Origin: Phascolomyces articulosus
Taxonomy: Eukaryota; Mucoromycota; Mucoromycetes; Mucorales; Lichtheimiaceae
DNA length: 64,000 nt
Assembly (NCBI GenBank): GCA_025677815.1
Contig: JAIXMP010000001.1
Location: 496,001-560,000 of the forward strand
Direction of reading: 5' to 3'
Position numbers and translations under genes: made by a program
Notes under the pieces: generated by a model
What the model saw: only the letters and a program-made list of their open reading frames with translations
Told to the model about the DNA's origin: nothing
The model's database searches: none
Shown here: positions 51,485 to 63,286 of the stretch, piece by piece
Layout: each line of letters opens with the position of its first letter
How positions within the stretch are numbered: the first letter of the stretch is position 1

Positions 51485-51882
51485 TCTTTCTATCTATAAT
51501 ATAAAATTGGAAAAGAAGAGAAGACCTAAAATAGGAACGCGGGATGAATATGTCTTTCTCTGACTTTTATGTTACACGTTTTTAAACGCTGATAAAAAAA
51601 ATGGATTCAACCAAAAAAAAAAGTAATATATTTAATAATATATGTAATATATGCAAAATAGAGAAAATAAAAAGAAGAAAACAGACTTTTTTATACACTT
51701 TAAGTTGGGGGGGGGAGATTTGGGTTTGGGAGAGAGAGAAAAGGGAATGTAGAACGGTAGAGCAAGTAGAACAAAGGAAGAAAAAGGAAGAGGTTATGTG
51801 TTGTGTGTGTGTGTGTGTTTTGGAGAGAAACAATATAAAGATGAATAATAATAATAATAAAATAAGAAGAGGGTTTTTCAAA
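51485..51882. other. Intergenic gap COG1 / SWI1-type gene
   Basis: 398 bp: COG1 promoter on the right of this genomic gap's gene order and the 3' end of the SWI1-type gene. It contains a G-run (51706-51716), a GT run near 51800-51820 and an AATAAT run near 51844. No gene seen. Confidence 0.4.
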
Positions 51883-54800
51883 CTATGCTACATTTGTTGC
51901 CGAATCTACGGCCCCATCAATCAAATTTACTAAATCTGATAAGTCGCGCAACAATCCAGCTTCTGTTGAGGGTCGTAACATGGCCATCATTAACATTTGG
52001 CGTACAGCGCTCATATCCAACATTTTATGAGCCATTTTAACGAGATATTCTTGTGGTACATCACTATCATCACCATTATGATGGTGGTGGTGATGATCTG
52101 AAGAACCACCATGTCTACGCACAGGTTCCTCCCCACAAATAAACTTGCGCACCAATTCCATCCCTCGTTTCGTGACAACGATAAAGTTATTATTTCCCGT
52201 ATCTGCCAAAGTAATACACAATCGAAGAATGGTCATGGCCACCGTACGATCACTTTCAAACAAGGCTTCCTTGAGTTTTCGTTCCTCCGAGTTTTCACAA
52301 AGAATGGTGACTATACTGTAAAGACCCATGATGGTGTATTCGAGTGTCGCCAATTGACTTGCTGTCAAGTTATAAATAACTTTACCATCCATAAAAAAGA
52401 AATCACGTCGAATCAAGGCTGCTAATTCAACCCAGATACCACGTAATGCATCAATGGATGTTTCTTCAATCAATTTGGCAAACATCTTGCGGTTTTCATA
52501 ATTGACAGCCACCTTGGCCCAGATTTCGGCTGCTAGTAATGAGTAATAGGTGTCTGGGCCATAAGTCAAAAAGTCATATGTCATCCGTACAAAGGTACCT
52601 GCCATGTCGGTTTGACGTAAGGGTAACACCATTGAAATGTTGGAAAGAATGATCAAGATGCTTTTACGGAAATCGAGTGTATCCATCCGGCGAATACCAA
52701 TGTACCATGCCTCCTGTCCTGCTGTGTCTTTGCCTTCAACGTGGGCTACATGTCGTGTACTGTCCATAATACGTGCTAACAATGGAACAAATCGTTCGTG
52801 TTTGGCAAGGTATTCCGTATTTTCGTTGGCAAATGAAAGATTACGGAATATATTGAAAATACATAAACATTGGTCGCGTTGAGATGGCCATAAATCGGAT
52901 GTTGAATCTTCTAATTTAGGGATCAAACTCTTCATTTCATCTAATGACATGTCAAATAATTCGGCGTACGTAAGATCATGTTGTTCCTGTTGTTGCTGAT
53001 GGCCATTGGTGTTTTCAGAAAAACCGAGTTCGTGATCCATAAAATCACCCGTAACAAATCGTGTACACGTGCCGAAAATATCATTTTCCATATAATCCAG
53101 TAATACATCCAACAAATCATCGCAATGTGCTAATCCCAATCCATGCTGTGTGGTGATGACCGTTAAAATGTTGAGTGCATTTGTTACTTCCATTTTCATT
53201 CCAGATTTCAATGACATATTTAATGCATGAATATCGATTGTTCCTATTATCATCCATCATCAAATCAGTAAAACAGGATTTATCTCTACTTATTCTGTCT
53301 TTCCCCCCCCCATTTCACTTACCAAGTTCATTAAAATGAGGCATCATTGGTTTGATATCGAATTTATCAAAATATTTTAAATCAACACCACCATAAGTTT
53401 CAACATTACGTGTTTTGGGAATATAAGGGATCGTGACAGTAGGTGGTTCTTTTTCAGCGACTGCAGTGGGGGCAGGTGATCCTGCTGCTTCACTTTTAGG
53501 CCCAGGTGAAGGTCTTGGTGAGGGTGAACCCGTTTTATTAATGTTATTGACCTGTCGATTTATCGGTGATGGTTCTGCCATATTTTTTACAGGTGATTCG
53601 GATTTGACAGGTGTTTGGGGTTGTTGCTGTTGTTGTGGAGGTTGCTGTTGCTGTTGTTGTTGTGGTGGTTGTGGTTGTGGTTGTTGAGATGGAGGCTGTG
53701 GAGGTTGTTGTTGAACTTGTGTTTCCACTTGACGATGTTGTTGTAAAGGTGTGGATGTAGCACTACCGGGAGTAGCAGAGCGTCGAGGAGCTGGAGACGC
53801 ACTATGATTTTGCATTGGTGATTGTTGAGCATAGTTCATTGCGTTTGGATTAAAGTTGCCTTGTTGACTTGGTACTTGAGCATCCTTTGCACCATCGCCT
53901 TGTCCCATTTGTTGCGGTGATACTTGTGAAGGTATATGTCGACTATTATTTGCAGAGGGCGATGGTATATTTCCTTGCATCATGGCTTGCTGTTGTTGTG
54001 GCGTCATATGTTGCATATAACGACTCATGGCTTGGGATGGAATAACACGGTTCTAAATATATATATACCCAAATAAATAAATAAAAGATATCGTTTTATT
54101 TAAATCCAATTCCTCTCTTTTCCTATCATTATAAAACAATAACTTACCATGGATGTTCCTGATCCCATACCAGGTGTTTGTCCTTGCACTGGAGAAGATA
54201 TAGATGCCCCCATCGGTGATGATGCTAGTCCAGTTACACAACCCAATCAATAAATAACACATTTCTCTTTTTAATGTTCATGCGTATATTCCCTTTCCAC
54301 TGATCATTTCAAACTTACCAGCAAAATCGTTTGGCATTCGATTACCTCCAACTTGTGGACTACCTCCAATAACAGGTGACCCTTGGAAATGTGCATTATT
54401 CAAAGCAGGAGATTGACTAGGTGATTGTCGTACTATCAGATTATGTCACGTCAAAAAATATTTTTTAGTTTTTGCAAAATTCAACGGTTCCTCTCTATGA
54501 CCACGCTGGATTCCTTTTCCCTCACAACTTACCTCTATTCATTGCCATTTGTTGTTGATGTTGCTGTTGTTGCTGTTGAAATAATAAACTCTGAGGGGTA
54601 TTTGGTGACATCATATCACCAGGTTGATACATACCTCTATTTTGTTGCTGCTGTTGTTGTAATTGACTTTGCAAAGCTGTTATATCATACAAAAGATAAT
54701 TCATATTAGTACTTAATCCCATAAAAAAAATATACACGTCCCAAAAGATAAAAACGCGTATATTGTTATATTTGTTCCCCTTTCTGTCCTTTCCCTATAA

Positions 54801-54892
54801 TATATTTACCTCCATTAGGTGCATTTGCAGGAAACTGACCCATATTTTGTGGTGAGGAATAAATGCCTTGTTGTTGTGGCTGTTGAGCAGAT

Positions 54893-54924
<32 letters not shown>

Positions 54925-55350
54925 TTGTTGTGCTGCTGCAGCCGCTGCTTGTTGTTGCAATAACTGTTGTTGATTCAAATTATGTAAACCAGCAGCTGCT
55001 TGAGGCATTTGAGCTAATAATGCCTGCTGTTGTTGCGACGACATTTGTCCCAAAAAAGGATTCATCCCCATCAAATCAGCTTGATCAAATTGACTCATGT
55101 CACCTCCGGCACCTGTAGCGCCAGCAGCACCTTGTGCTGCAAATGTCATGGAACCGAGATTGGGTGCACCACTAAAATTCATATTTCCCATGGCTGCAGC
55201 TGCTGCTGCTGCATTATATTGTGAAGATGGATCGCCCGTTTGTTGCTGTTGTTGCGCTGCTTGTTGTTGTTGGAGAGCCATCATCATCCGAGCTTGTTGT
55301 GCCGTCATTGGCATGCCTTGTTGCGCTGCCGAAAAATATTTTGGGTCCAT
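51883..55350 (-). CDS. SWI/SNF subunit, SWI1/ARID1 (BAF250) C-terminal type, 988 aa
   Basis: Chromatin-remodelling subunit by its C-terminal half. Exons 55350-54810, 54676-54533, 54432-54319, 54224-54148, 54052-53323 and 53243-51883. The first 500 residues are Gln/Pro/Ser/Ala/Met-rich, prion-like and activation-domain-like, with poly-Gln encoded by CAG/CAA runs. From about residue 505 the conserved armadillo-like BAF250-C region begins (VETYGGVDLKYFDKFDIKP, then IDIHALNMSLKSG) and continues to the end (LCIFNIFRNLSFANEN, MDTLDFRKSILIILSNIS). A His run and acidic loop lie near the end. No ARID domain was found in any exon or in the short introns, which is unusual for this family. Assigned from the C-terminal pattern. 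Confidence 0.87.
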
Positions 55351-56697
55351 TCTTCGTTTGTTTTTTATGTGTCTTTATATATAGTGTATATTATGTTTAA
55401 CTAGACTCCAAAAAAAAATAAAAGAAAAAAGAAAGAGATTGAATAAGGGGTTGGAGGTGTATGTAGTTTCTTGCGGATCTATGTATTTTTTTTCTTTTAC
55501 GAGTGTGTGATATAAGCAAAAAAAAAACCGTATTCGCGGAGATCTTTTAAATTCTGCTTTTCTTACCCTTTTTTTTTATTCTAAAAAAGCTTGATGATTC
55601 AGATGCAAGAACAAAGAACCAAAACGTGGACAAACTTTTTTTTTTATTAAAAAACGTCAAATGAAAATGTATAAATGGGAATGTGTAAAAAAAATAGACT
55701 GTCCCTGGTTTTGGTATCTTATTTATTTTTTATATTTTTTTTCACCAATACTAGAGCAAAACTCCGTGAGAGAGGATGCAACTTGTGTATAATTTTTTTT
55801 AATTTATTTTCTTACTACAGGCGGTGGCGTCCATTTATCGTTATTATATATGTAAAATGAAGTAAAAGGTTCTTAATCTTTTTCATCAAAATAAGTATAA
55901 ACTATAATAAGTAAATAGATAATTGTATAATTCAAGGAAACAATGTACCTGATACTATAAAAACTGGATTTTTCCGTCCATTTCTTATATTTCTATTATT
56001 AATTCGATATGCATTTTGCAGTAAAGAGGTCTGATAAAATACTTTAATAGCTGCTTCATAAGATAAGTAGATATACATAATATCATTTTTATATTCTGTG
56101 AATAGCTTTTCAATATATAACAACTGTGAAAAACGGTTCAGAAGAAGGCAAGTACTATGCCATTCTATCACTTTTTGAATTAAACTCAATTCCGCCCTTT
56201 GCTTAGTTACCAAAGTAAACATAGTTGTAATTGTACAGACAATCATATATAAAACCGGAAAGTTACGTTTTTTTTCTATATATGCATCATATTCTACAAA
56301 AGAGACAAGGTCACTTAAACCATAAATTTAAATATATGAAAAGATACCAGGTTGAATGGTAATATTCAATTATGAGTAGCTCACGCTTCTTTGGATGCGT
56401 AAATAAAAGTACGTACTAGAAAAAGAAACAGTTAATGGCCATTTTAATACTCAGAAGTATCTTAAACAAATAAGGAGGTACGTCTAAATTGTATCCACTC
56501 CTTGCATCCGAATCAAATGTCTTGACACTATCAATACCCTCTATTTAATAAGCAGTGTTAAGGATGACTATATCAGCTAAACTTATTTTTATTATGAGGT
56601 TTTTGTTTACACAAATGTCTTTAATTAAACATGGCGTAAACAATAAAGAAGTACTCTTTTGCTATGACACTCTGTGACATTTTATAAAGCTAAATAT
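55351..56697. other. Gene-poor region; one uncertain open frame
   Basis: A minus-strand frame at 56246-55932 (104 codons from ATG) has non-repetitive, protein-like composition (KQRAELSLIQKVIEWHS and following) and might be part of a gene or a relic, but no family was recognised and the exon edges are unclear. The rest is AT-rich with homopolymers. Confidence 0.35.
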
Positions 56698-58437
56698 TTA
56701 AAGCTTTGCTGCTTTGATTGCTGCTGCCAACCTCTGTTTGTCCACTGCATTTTGTGCTTCTTCCAGTTCAGGAGCCATTTCAAGGATCTCTTGTGTAAAG
56801 CAGCTTTCTTTTAAAATGAAAAAAGTCATGATTAGCAAGTTGGCCATTTTGACTTTTGATATCTGGAGTTAACATGCAATTGATCTTTACCTTGAGGTAG
56901 GTATTGAGGTTCGACATAGTGTCCATTTGGAAGAGCATGGACTGCATCGCCTGATTATTTGGGAAAAAAGGATGAGTTTAGGGTAAAAATTATAAGCATT
57001 ATCCACAAAACAAAACAAAACAAAAAACGAATGCAATCGATAGTCAGTGAGATATGATAAAGAAGATGACAATTATTACATACCAACTAATCTTTGATCC
57101 TCGATGCATCTTAGAAAAGCTTGAACCACATTATTCATGGTTGTCTTTGGAACCATTTCAATGAATTTACGTGATGCCCCATTTTCAGGTTTTCCAATTA
57201 TTTCCGTTTGGATCCAATAAGGACATACTGTTAATGTGTATTTATTTCGGTTGCGGCGTGGGTGATGGTTGCGAGAACAACAGCCGCTGTTAGCCCAAAA
57301 AAAATATATTAAACATGCGCATAAAATATACATGAATCTCAACTACTTTCCTGCATTCACTCTAATGTTGGCAACAGCTTTCATATTTGCCAATCCACGC
57401 GTCCAACCGAGGACACCGTGCTTGGAAGCACCGTAAGCAGCAATCGTGCTATAAAATAGATGGTTTTTTTAATATTATGTGTTTTTAAACTCATGAAAGA
57501 AAACTAATCATACGGCATAGATGTAAAACCTAGCAGTAGTATAGATATGGTGTTACTTAGAATTTTTAAACATTGCGTATATAAGAATATATATAGTACG
57601 TACTAATCAGTTCAACACTTATAAAAAGCATAATGTCCATTTAACTTACTTGAGAACGACGCAGTGTTAACAATGACTCCTCCTTTTCCTCACTTTGCCA
57701 TATGAAGGAGTGCCACCTTACTTCCTTTAATAACACCTCCGAGGTTAACGTCCTGAATAAACATATCTTCTCGATCTAAATTATTATATAGTATATATAT
57801 TCATCATTAAGTGAGTGTTCAATACAAGATTCAGTTCATTTAACTTCTTTTTTATATTCTAAAAAAGTATGAAAGCATAAATATTCTCGTACCGTCAAGT
57901 GGAGTAAATATTCCTTGAGCATAATTCTCTGCTATTCCCTCATTTAATATTACAATCTATAAACAAAATGTATATTTATATTGTAGTGAACAACCATTGC
58001 TATACTATTATTATAGTGATGATTATTGTTATCTTCAATAATTACATCAACACCACCAAATGTTTCCTCGGCCGTTTGAAAATAGTGCAATCAAGTCTTT
58101 ATATTTAGTCATATCTGCATGAACATATACAGACACTACTTTACCAGCTCTATTTTATATATATAATATTTGTATGTATATATAATGTGTATGTTATAAA
58201 TATCATTTTTCACTGTACAGAATCTAATTGCACGATTTGGTATTTTGTTTTACAGATGGTATAATTCTACCTGTTGTTGAAGTCCTTCACTACTGCATGA
58301 CCCTGCTCGTCAAGCAAATCACCAATGACCACATTGACTCCTCGTTCAACAAGAGCTTTTGGAACATTGAATCCGATGCCTCTACTCGCTCCAGTTATGA
58401 CAGCAACTTTATCGGTGTAGGAATAAGCTATGACCAT
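56698..58437 (-). pseudogene. Broken short-chain dehydrogenase (15-PGDH-like SDR)
   Basis: The NAD(P)-binding Rossmann start is intact: VAVITGASRGIGF in exon 58437-58271. Later pieces are readable: VVSVYVHADMTKYKDLIAL (about 58165-58095), DVNLGGVIKGSKVALLHMAK, GGVIVNTAS, IAAYGASKHGVLGWTRG (YxxxK active site) and CPYWIQTEIIGKP. Lesions: a one-base insertion near 58090 shifts the frame before the segment matching TFGGVDVII, a TGA stands in the segment at about 57695, and the donor after NIRVNA at about 57352 reads GA instead of GT. The last exons look normal and end KAAKL, a PTS1-type peroxisomal signal, so the ancestor was probably peroxisomal. Confidence 0.8.
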
Positions 58438-58734
58438 TGTGTTTTTATAAATTGATAGATATAAATATATAAAAGAAAAGAGAAACGCTGATTTTATTAT
58501 ATTATTAAATCCTCCTAAGCATTTATTATTGTGAAACATATATAAAAGCACGAATGAAAAGGATACAGTGATGGGAACGATATGAACTGTAAGCGTGTGA
58601 AGATAAACAATATTTGTTTGTCAACAGTAACAATCGTGTGTCTTGTAACTTCAAAACTTACTGGCTTCTCTAGTCGTATATCATCCGAGATTAGTATTGA
58701 TGAGACTCATCCAATTTTTTCTATAGCCATTATA

Positions 58735-58974
58735 CAGTGCCTCCACTCCCTATCTTCGCTTTCCAAAAAACCAAATTCGCTATATTCTCAGACCAAAGTT
58801 CGTTTTTGCAACTTCCAATTGTCGTTTTTTCATTGGCCAAAGTTCGTTTTTAGCAGTGAGTGCGAACTTTGGCCTATAGAAAACCGAAAATTGGAAGTTG
58901 CAAAAACGAACTTTGGTCTGAGAATATAGCGAATTTGGTTTTTTGGAAAGCGAAAATTGGAAGTGGAGGCACTG
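58735..58974. mobile_element. 240-bp palindromic MITE (Tc1/mariner-type ends)
   Basis: The element begins CAGTGCCTCCACT and ends with its complement, flanked by TA on both sides (58733-58734 and 58975-58976), as in Tc1/mariner insertions. Nearly its whole length is one inverted repeat: for example, CAGACCAAAGTTCGTTTTTG in the left arm (about 58781-58800) reappears inverted in the right arm (about 58900-58919). The tip lies near 58850-58860. There is no open frame. It must be mobilised by a transposase in trans. If transcribed, it would fold into a long hairpin. Confidence 0.92.
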
Positions 58975-58976
58975 TA

Positions 58977-61491
58977 CTATCTAACGGGTAGTAATGTAAG
59001 ATAAGTAGATAGATATATACAAGGCAAAAAAATCAATTCATCTCGTCAGGATGCCATCTTCGAAACTAAAATACAATCACGCACCATCACTAATGTCCAT
59101 AATATTTGTATCACCACGCTTATTGCATATATTTAGTTATTTCGAATATAATAACCATTTTATATATTACTTTCCATGTTGCAATGGATTCACTTACATT
59201 TTATGTATTTTATTGACATGGTCTGTGCATCCGGAAGTATTCCGAAATAAGATTACATAAAAAAAGGATCTTCTTCCATTTTTAAAATGAAATGAGCAAT
59301 TGCAATTTTTTTTTAGATTTTCAAACAAACTAACAATACCAAACACTTTCAAATATACAAGACGACAATGTTTTTTTTTGAAATGTTAAGTTTTATGTTT
59401 ATTAAAAATGAAGAAACTCTCCCAGTCCCTCAGCTGATTAACGAATGACTAAACAGCTGAACAACCTAACTATTGTAATTTAAAAGGGGAAATCTTGAAA
59501 GTATCGCGTGTCTTGGAAGCTTTGAATGTCTTGAAAGTCTTGAATGCCTTGAAAGTCTCGAGTACCTATAAAACAAAAAAGAGTGTGGAGATCCAAACTT
59601 TACAAATGTTGAATTGAATCAAGGAAATGTTACGTCGCTCGTATGCCCTGAAAGTCTTGAATGCCTAAAGACAGAAGAAAAGAAAAGAAAAAGTACTGTG
59701 CTATTCCACACAAGCAAGCCGGTAGCTTGTTGCCAAGCATTCACAACCAACTGATCCACCCTAAGTAATCCTTCATTCGGTAATGAATCAGTTTAAAGGG
59801 AAAAGACAACTGTACTCCATTACGTCTTATGCCTTTACAGGCCAACAGCCCCATCAAGAGGCCTATGGAGCACGGATCCTCAAGCCAAAGCTGTGGCACC
59901 AAACAAGGGTTGGCCTTTATTTGCGTCACAATTGCCTTCTCCATGGTTAAAGAAAAAAAAAAAGAGAAAGGGGAAGAGAGCACGAAATAAGACCTCTTAT
60001 TACCATTTTTTGAAATTCCGACAGCGTAGCTTTTTTAATAGTAATAATAGTATAAAGTACTAGTAAAAAGTCAATGAAGCCAATGTCAAAAAAAAAGTAT
60101 AGACAATGTCGTTGTCATGGAAATAAATTTAAAAGTGGTTACCTAGCTGAGTGTACCTGGTTACTCTGTAGCCAAAGCTTATTTATTTTACCTGGTCATA
60201 AGGATTAGGATACCTTTCTCAGTAGCGCCGATTAATTGCTAAGTCATCCAGGAGTGCATACCAACAGTAAAGATGCAATTCTGTGGTTATAGATAAGGCA
60301 TAGTCAAGGAACAGCAGGGGCAAATTCAACGTACATGTATATGAATACAGTTGATCTTTTTCTATGACGATTATTCGTAATGAATCTCTTTTTGTTATAT
60401 TGTATACATACATAAAAACGTAATATACCAGTAATAGATTTAACCTGGGCACTTTACACCATAATACAAACTATAAAGTCCTTTTTTTACTATTTACTTT
60501 ATGTTACATACCTATTAATTACACAAGGAAATAATACTATGGTTTTTGTGTAGGGTTGGGTATTATATATATATATATCTTTGCTACGTATTAATATTAT
60601 TTACATTATTCATCCAGAGAATTCTGAAAACAGAAAATAATTAAATATGTTCGATTGTTGTACAACCATCTGGCATTATATATTGAAGAAAACAACATGT
60701 GTTTTAACTACTAAACCTATATTTAAATAACATCAATACTTCTTCTATGAATGATAATATGGTAATTAAAAGACGAGTGTGCTATCAGTTTGTTTATTTG
60801 TTTGGTTTATCAGATCTTTTTTTCTTGTCGATAACGGCAGGAAATGATTGTCTATAAATTTATGAGTTGAACCCGTATATTTTTTCGGCGCACCTTTCCG
60901 ATTCTTAAATCTTGATAAAGCAAATTTATGTTTCTCTTTTTTATGCAATCCTGAATCATCATAGGTCTCTCTTTAACTCGGAGAAAAAATAGAAAAGGAG
61001 TTTTTAACATACGATTGAGTTTTTTTAATACCTCAAAAATAAAGAGGAGGGAATTGGTGGTAGTTTTTGAAACATACGATAAATAACAGCATATCATGTC
61101 ATGTTTTTTTAAATAATTAATTAAATTATATATCGAAGAAGTGTATGTTTTTGATGGGTTGAGAAACAAATTATTATTAAGCGTTAGGATTTTTAAGATT
61201 GGGTAAAATAAAATTATAGAAAGTACTACAACAATTGTGTGTTTTTTTCGTTGATAAAATAGACTAAAATAATAATAATAAAAAATAACAACAAAGAGAG
61301 CGAGGACGAGGAGGGAGAATAAATGCAAGCAAAAGAAAAAAAAAAGGAAGAGAAGGATTATTACAAATAGGATAAGTTAAAAAAATAAAAGACTAAAATA
61401 CGTGGTTAATGCAAATTACAGAGATTATTATGAGAAATGTTGTTATATTAAAAAACTATGATTGGATTGGTGTGTGGATGAGTGAATATGA
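58977..61491. other. Gene-poor AT-rich region
   Basis: No supportable gene in 2.5 kb. A frame at 59944-59741 (minus; MEKAIVTQIKANPC and following, about 67 aa) has ordinary composition but no recognised family. The minisatellite at 59492-59665 and (TA)n near 60568-60580 are the only clear structures. Confidence 0.4.
59492..59665 (+). repeat. 18-bp minisatellite, TCTTGAAAGTCTTGAATG
   Basis: About four diverged tandem units lie at 59492-59562 and a separated unit at about 59645-59663. No coding frame follows the repeat. Confidence 0.75.
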
Positions 61492-62709
61492 TTATTGTTG
61501 TTTAGAAGCAATCTTGCTTGACTTGACAGGTCCAGTATATTGAGTATCAAGTAACCAATCCCAAAATGTAAAGTAAGGTTGTGAAAAGTTCTTTTTGATA
61601 CCATAAGGTTGATGATGGATATCATGACTAAAATTATATATATATATATAAATACATTGGTCTCACTCCTATCTTCTAGGTACCTATCCTCTTTTTCCAC
61701 TTAATCCATTCAAAAAACTACAACTTACTAGACAACATTATTTCCAAAGAAGTATTGAAGAGGGTCCCATGGGAAGGAATAACCGCAATGATCGTCCACT
61801 ATTTCCAAATCCGGTCAATTTCTGAAAAAAAAATTGTGCTGCCACCTGCCCCGCTATTAAAAAAACCATAATAATTTACCTGTTTTCATATTGGAAAATG
61901 AGAAAAATAACATGCCCAACTTGGGAGACATGCCAGTTAATTCAAATGCAATAGTAGCACCAAGTGTATCCAACAAGAATCCTTCCACTGGATGATTATA
62001 TAATGCACCAAAGGAATAAGGAACGTATAATCGATGATGATGTGAATGAATGTGCTTATAAAGGAATTTGTTGATATGGAAAAGACGATGAAGAAAATAT
62101 TGATGGGCATCCATAATCACCCTATAACAAACAAAAACAACAACCCATTAGCAAATCCATAACCAATCCAAATAACCACTATATACTCTCCTTTTTTATC
62201 CTTCTTTCTCTCTCACATAGTAACAACAACACTACTTACATGGCAACAAAGAATTGAACACAAGGCCAAACATAATTATACAAACCAAAAGCCATGGAAG
62301 CAGCAAGTGTGGCAGTATTTTTTGTTGCAGGTAATCCCAATGTCAAGATGGTATGAATATGACCCGCAAGATGAGTCAATAAAGCATCTTGTTTACGTAA
62401 AACAGCGGCAGGATCGTCAGGAGGTGTAATAACAATCAATCCAAGAATACATTGTATCACTTGTTGACTAGCGACCATGGCCAAGACTCGTGGAAATGTT
62501 ACTCGGTTTCGTTTCGCCATATCTTCAGAAGTATGAATACGGTATTTTTCAAAAAATGGAATTTCGGCCTTCATCATGAAGTGAAATGAAATACTGTAAA
62601 TCCAATAAGCGATAATCGGTACCCATACTGACTTGGCTTCATCGGTCCAAGGATCCACTTTGGTTGGATCCAATGAATTAATAATATGATCGATTGTTAT
62701 ATTCACCAT
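61492..62709 (-). CDS. Fatty acid hydroxylase / SUR2-type sphingoid C4-hydroxylase, 305 aa
   Basis: Di-iron membrane enzyme of the sterol desaturase superfamily, most like the yeast SUR2 type that makes phytosphingosine in the ER. Exons 62709-62240, 62121-61880, 61798-61729 and 61627-61492. Several hydrophobic segments occupy residues 25-155. The histidine clusters are complete: HQYFLHRLFH (163-172), HIHSHHH (180-186) and HDIHH (262-266), with H241 between them. NHPVEGFLLDTLG is a strong family signature. The C-terminal SSKIASKQQ tail is polar, with no KKXX-type signal. The substrate is inferred from the family only; a sterol or fatty-acid substrate remains possible. Confidence 0.9.
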
Positions 62710-63286
62710 GGGAAAGAGAATGAAAGAATGAGAAAAAGGGAAAGGAAACGAGTTTTTTTCTAGGTGATGAGTAATATAACCTTTATAAGGGATTATAGAA
62801 AGAGGGGTAAAAAAAGTAAAAAAAGAAAAAGGAAGAGAAGAGAAGGAAATCCCTTTTGGTTTGGATATTTTTTATAGACCCGCTGTCAGTCAGTTTCCTT
62901 CATTAACTCTACTGCTTTACTCCTCATTCCCAGTCCACCTCGGGCCATATTTATTTGTGTCAGTCAGACCAGCGTATATTATCTGCTTTACAGGTTGATG
63001 AACTCACTGAACTATCCAATCCGGAGTTGATCAATCATCCCAAAAATGGAATGGTGATTCTTTTTCACACACCAAAGCTTTGATTTCTCTACCCTGAGCA
63101 GCCAATTTCCTATTCTATTTCTTCTTTTTAAACCACCCACACTTTTTATAAACCCACCCCTCTCTCACTCTCGCTCACTCTCTCACTTTTCTCTCCGTTC
63201 ATATATATAAACTTTCTCTTTCTTCTTTTTCCTTCTTTCTCTCCTTCTTCTTCCTTTCCTTCTTTCTCTCTACTTACTCGGTAACA
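62710..63286. promoter_or_regulatory. Divergent promoter gap
   Basis: 577 bp between divergent start codons of the SUR2-type gene and the gene at 63287. It includes pyrimidine-rich tracts (63160-63275) forming the leader of the right-hand gene. No specific site was recognised. Confidence 0.4.

Noticed and set aside
53433..53687. Plus-strand Cys/Gly-rich frame
   Set aside because: It is the antisense of the Gln/Pro-rich repeats of the SWI1-type gene.
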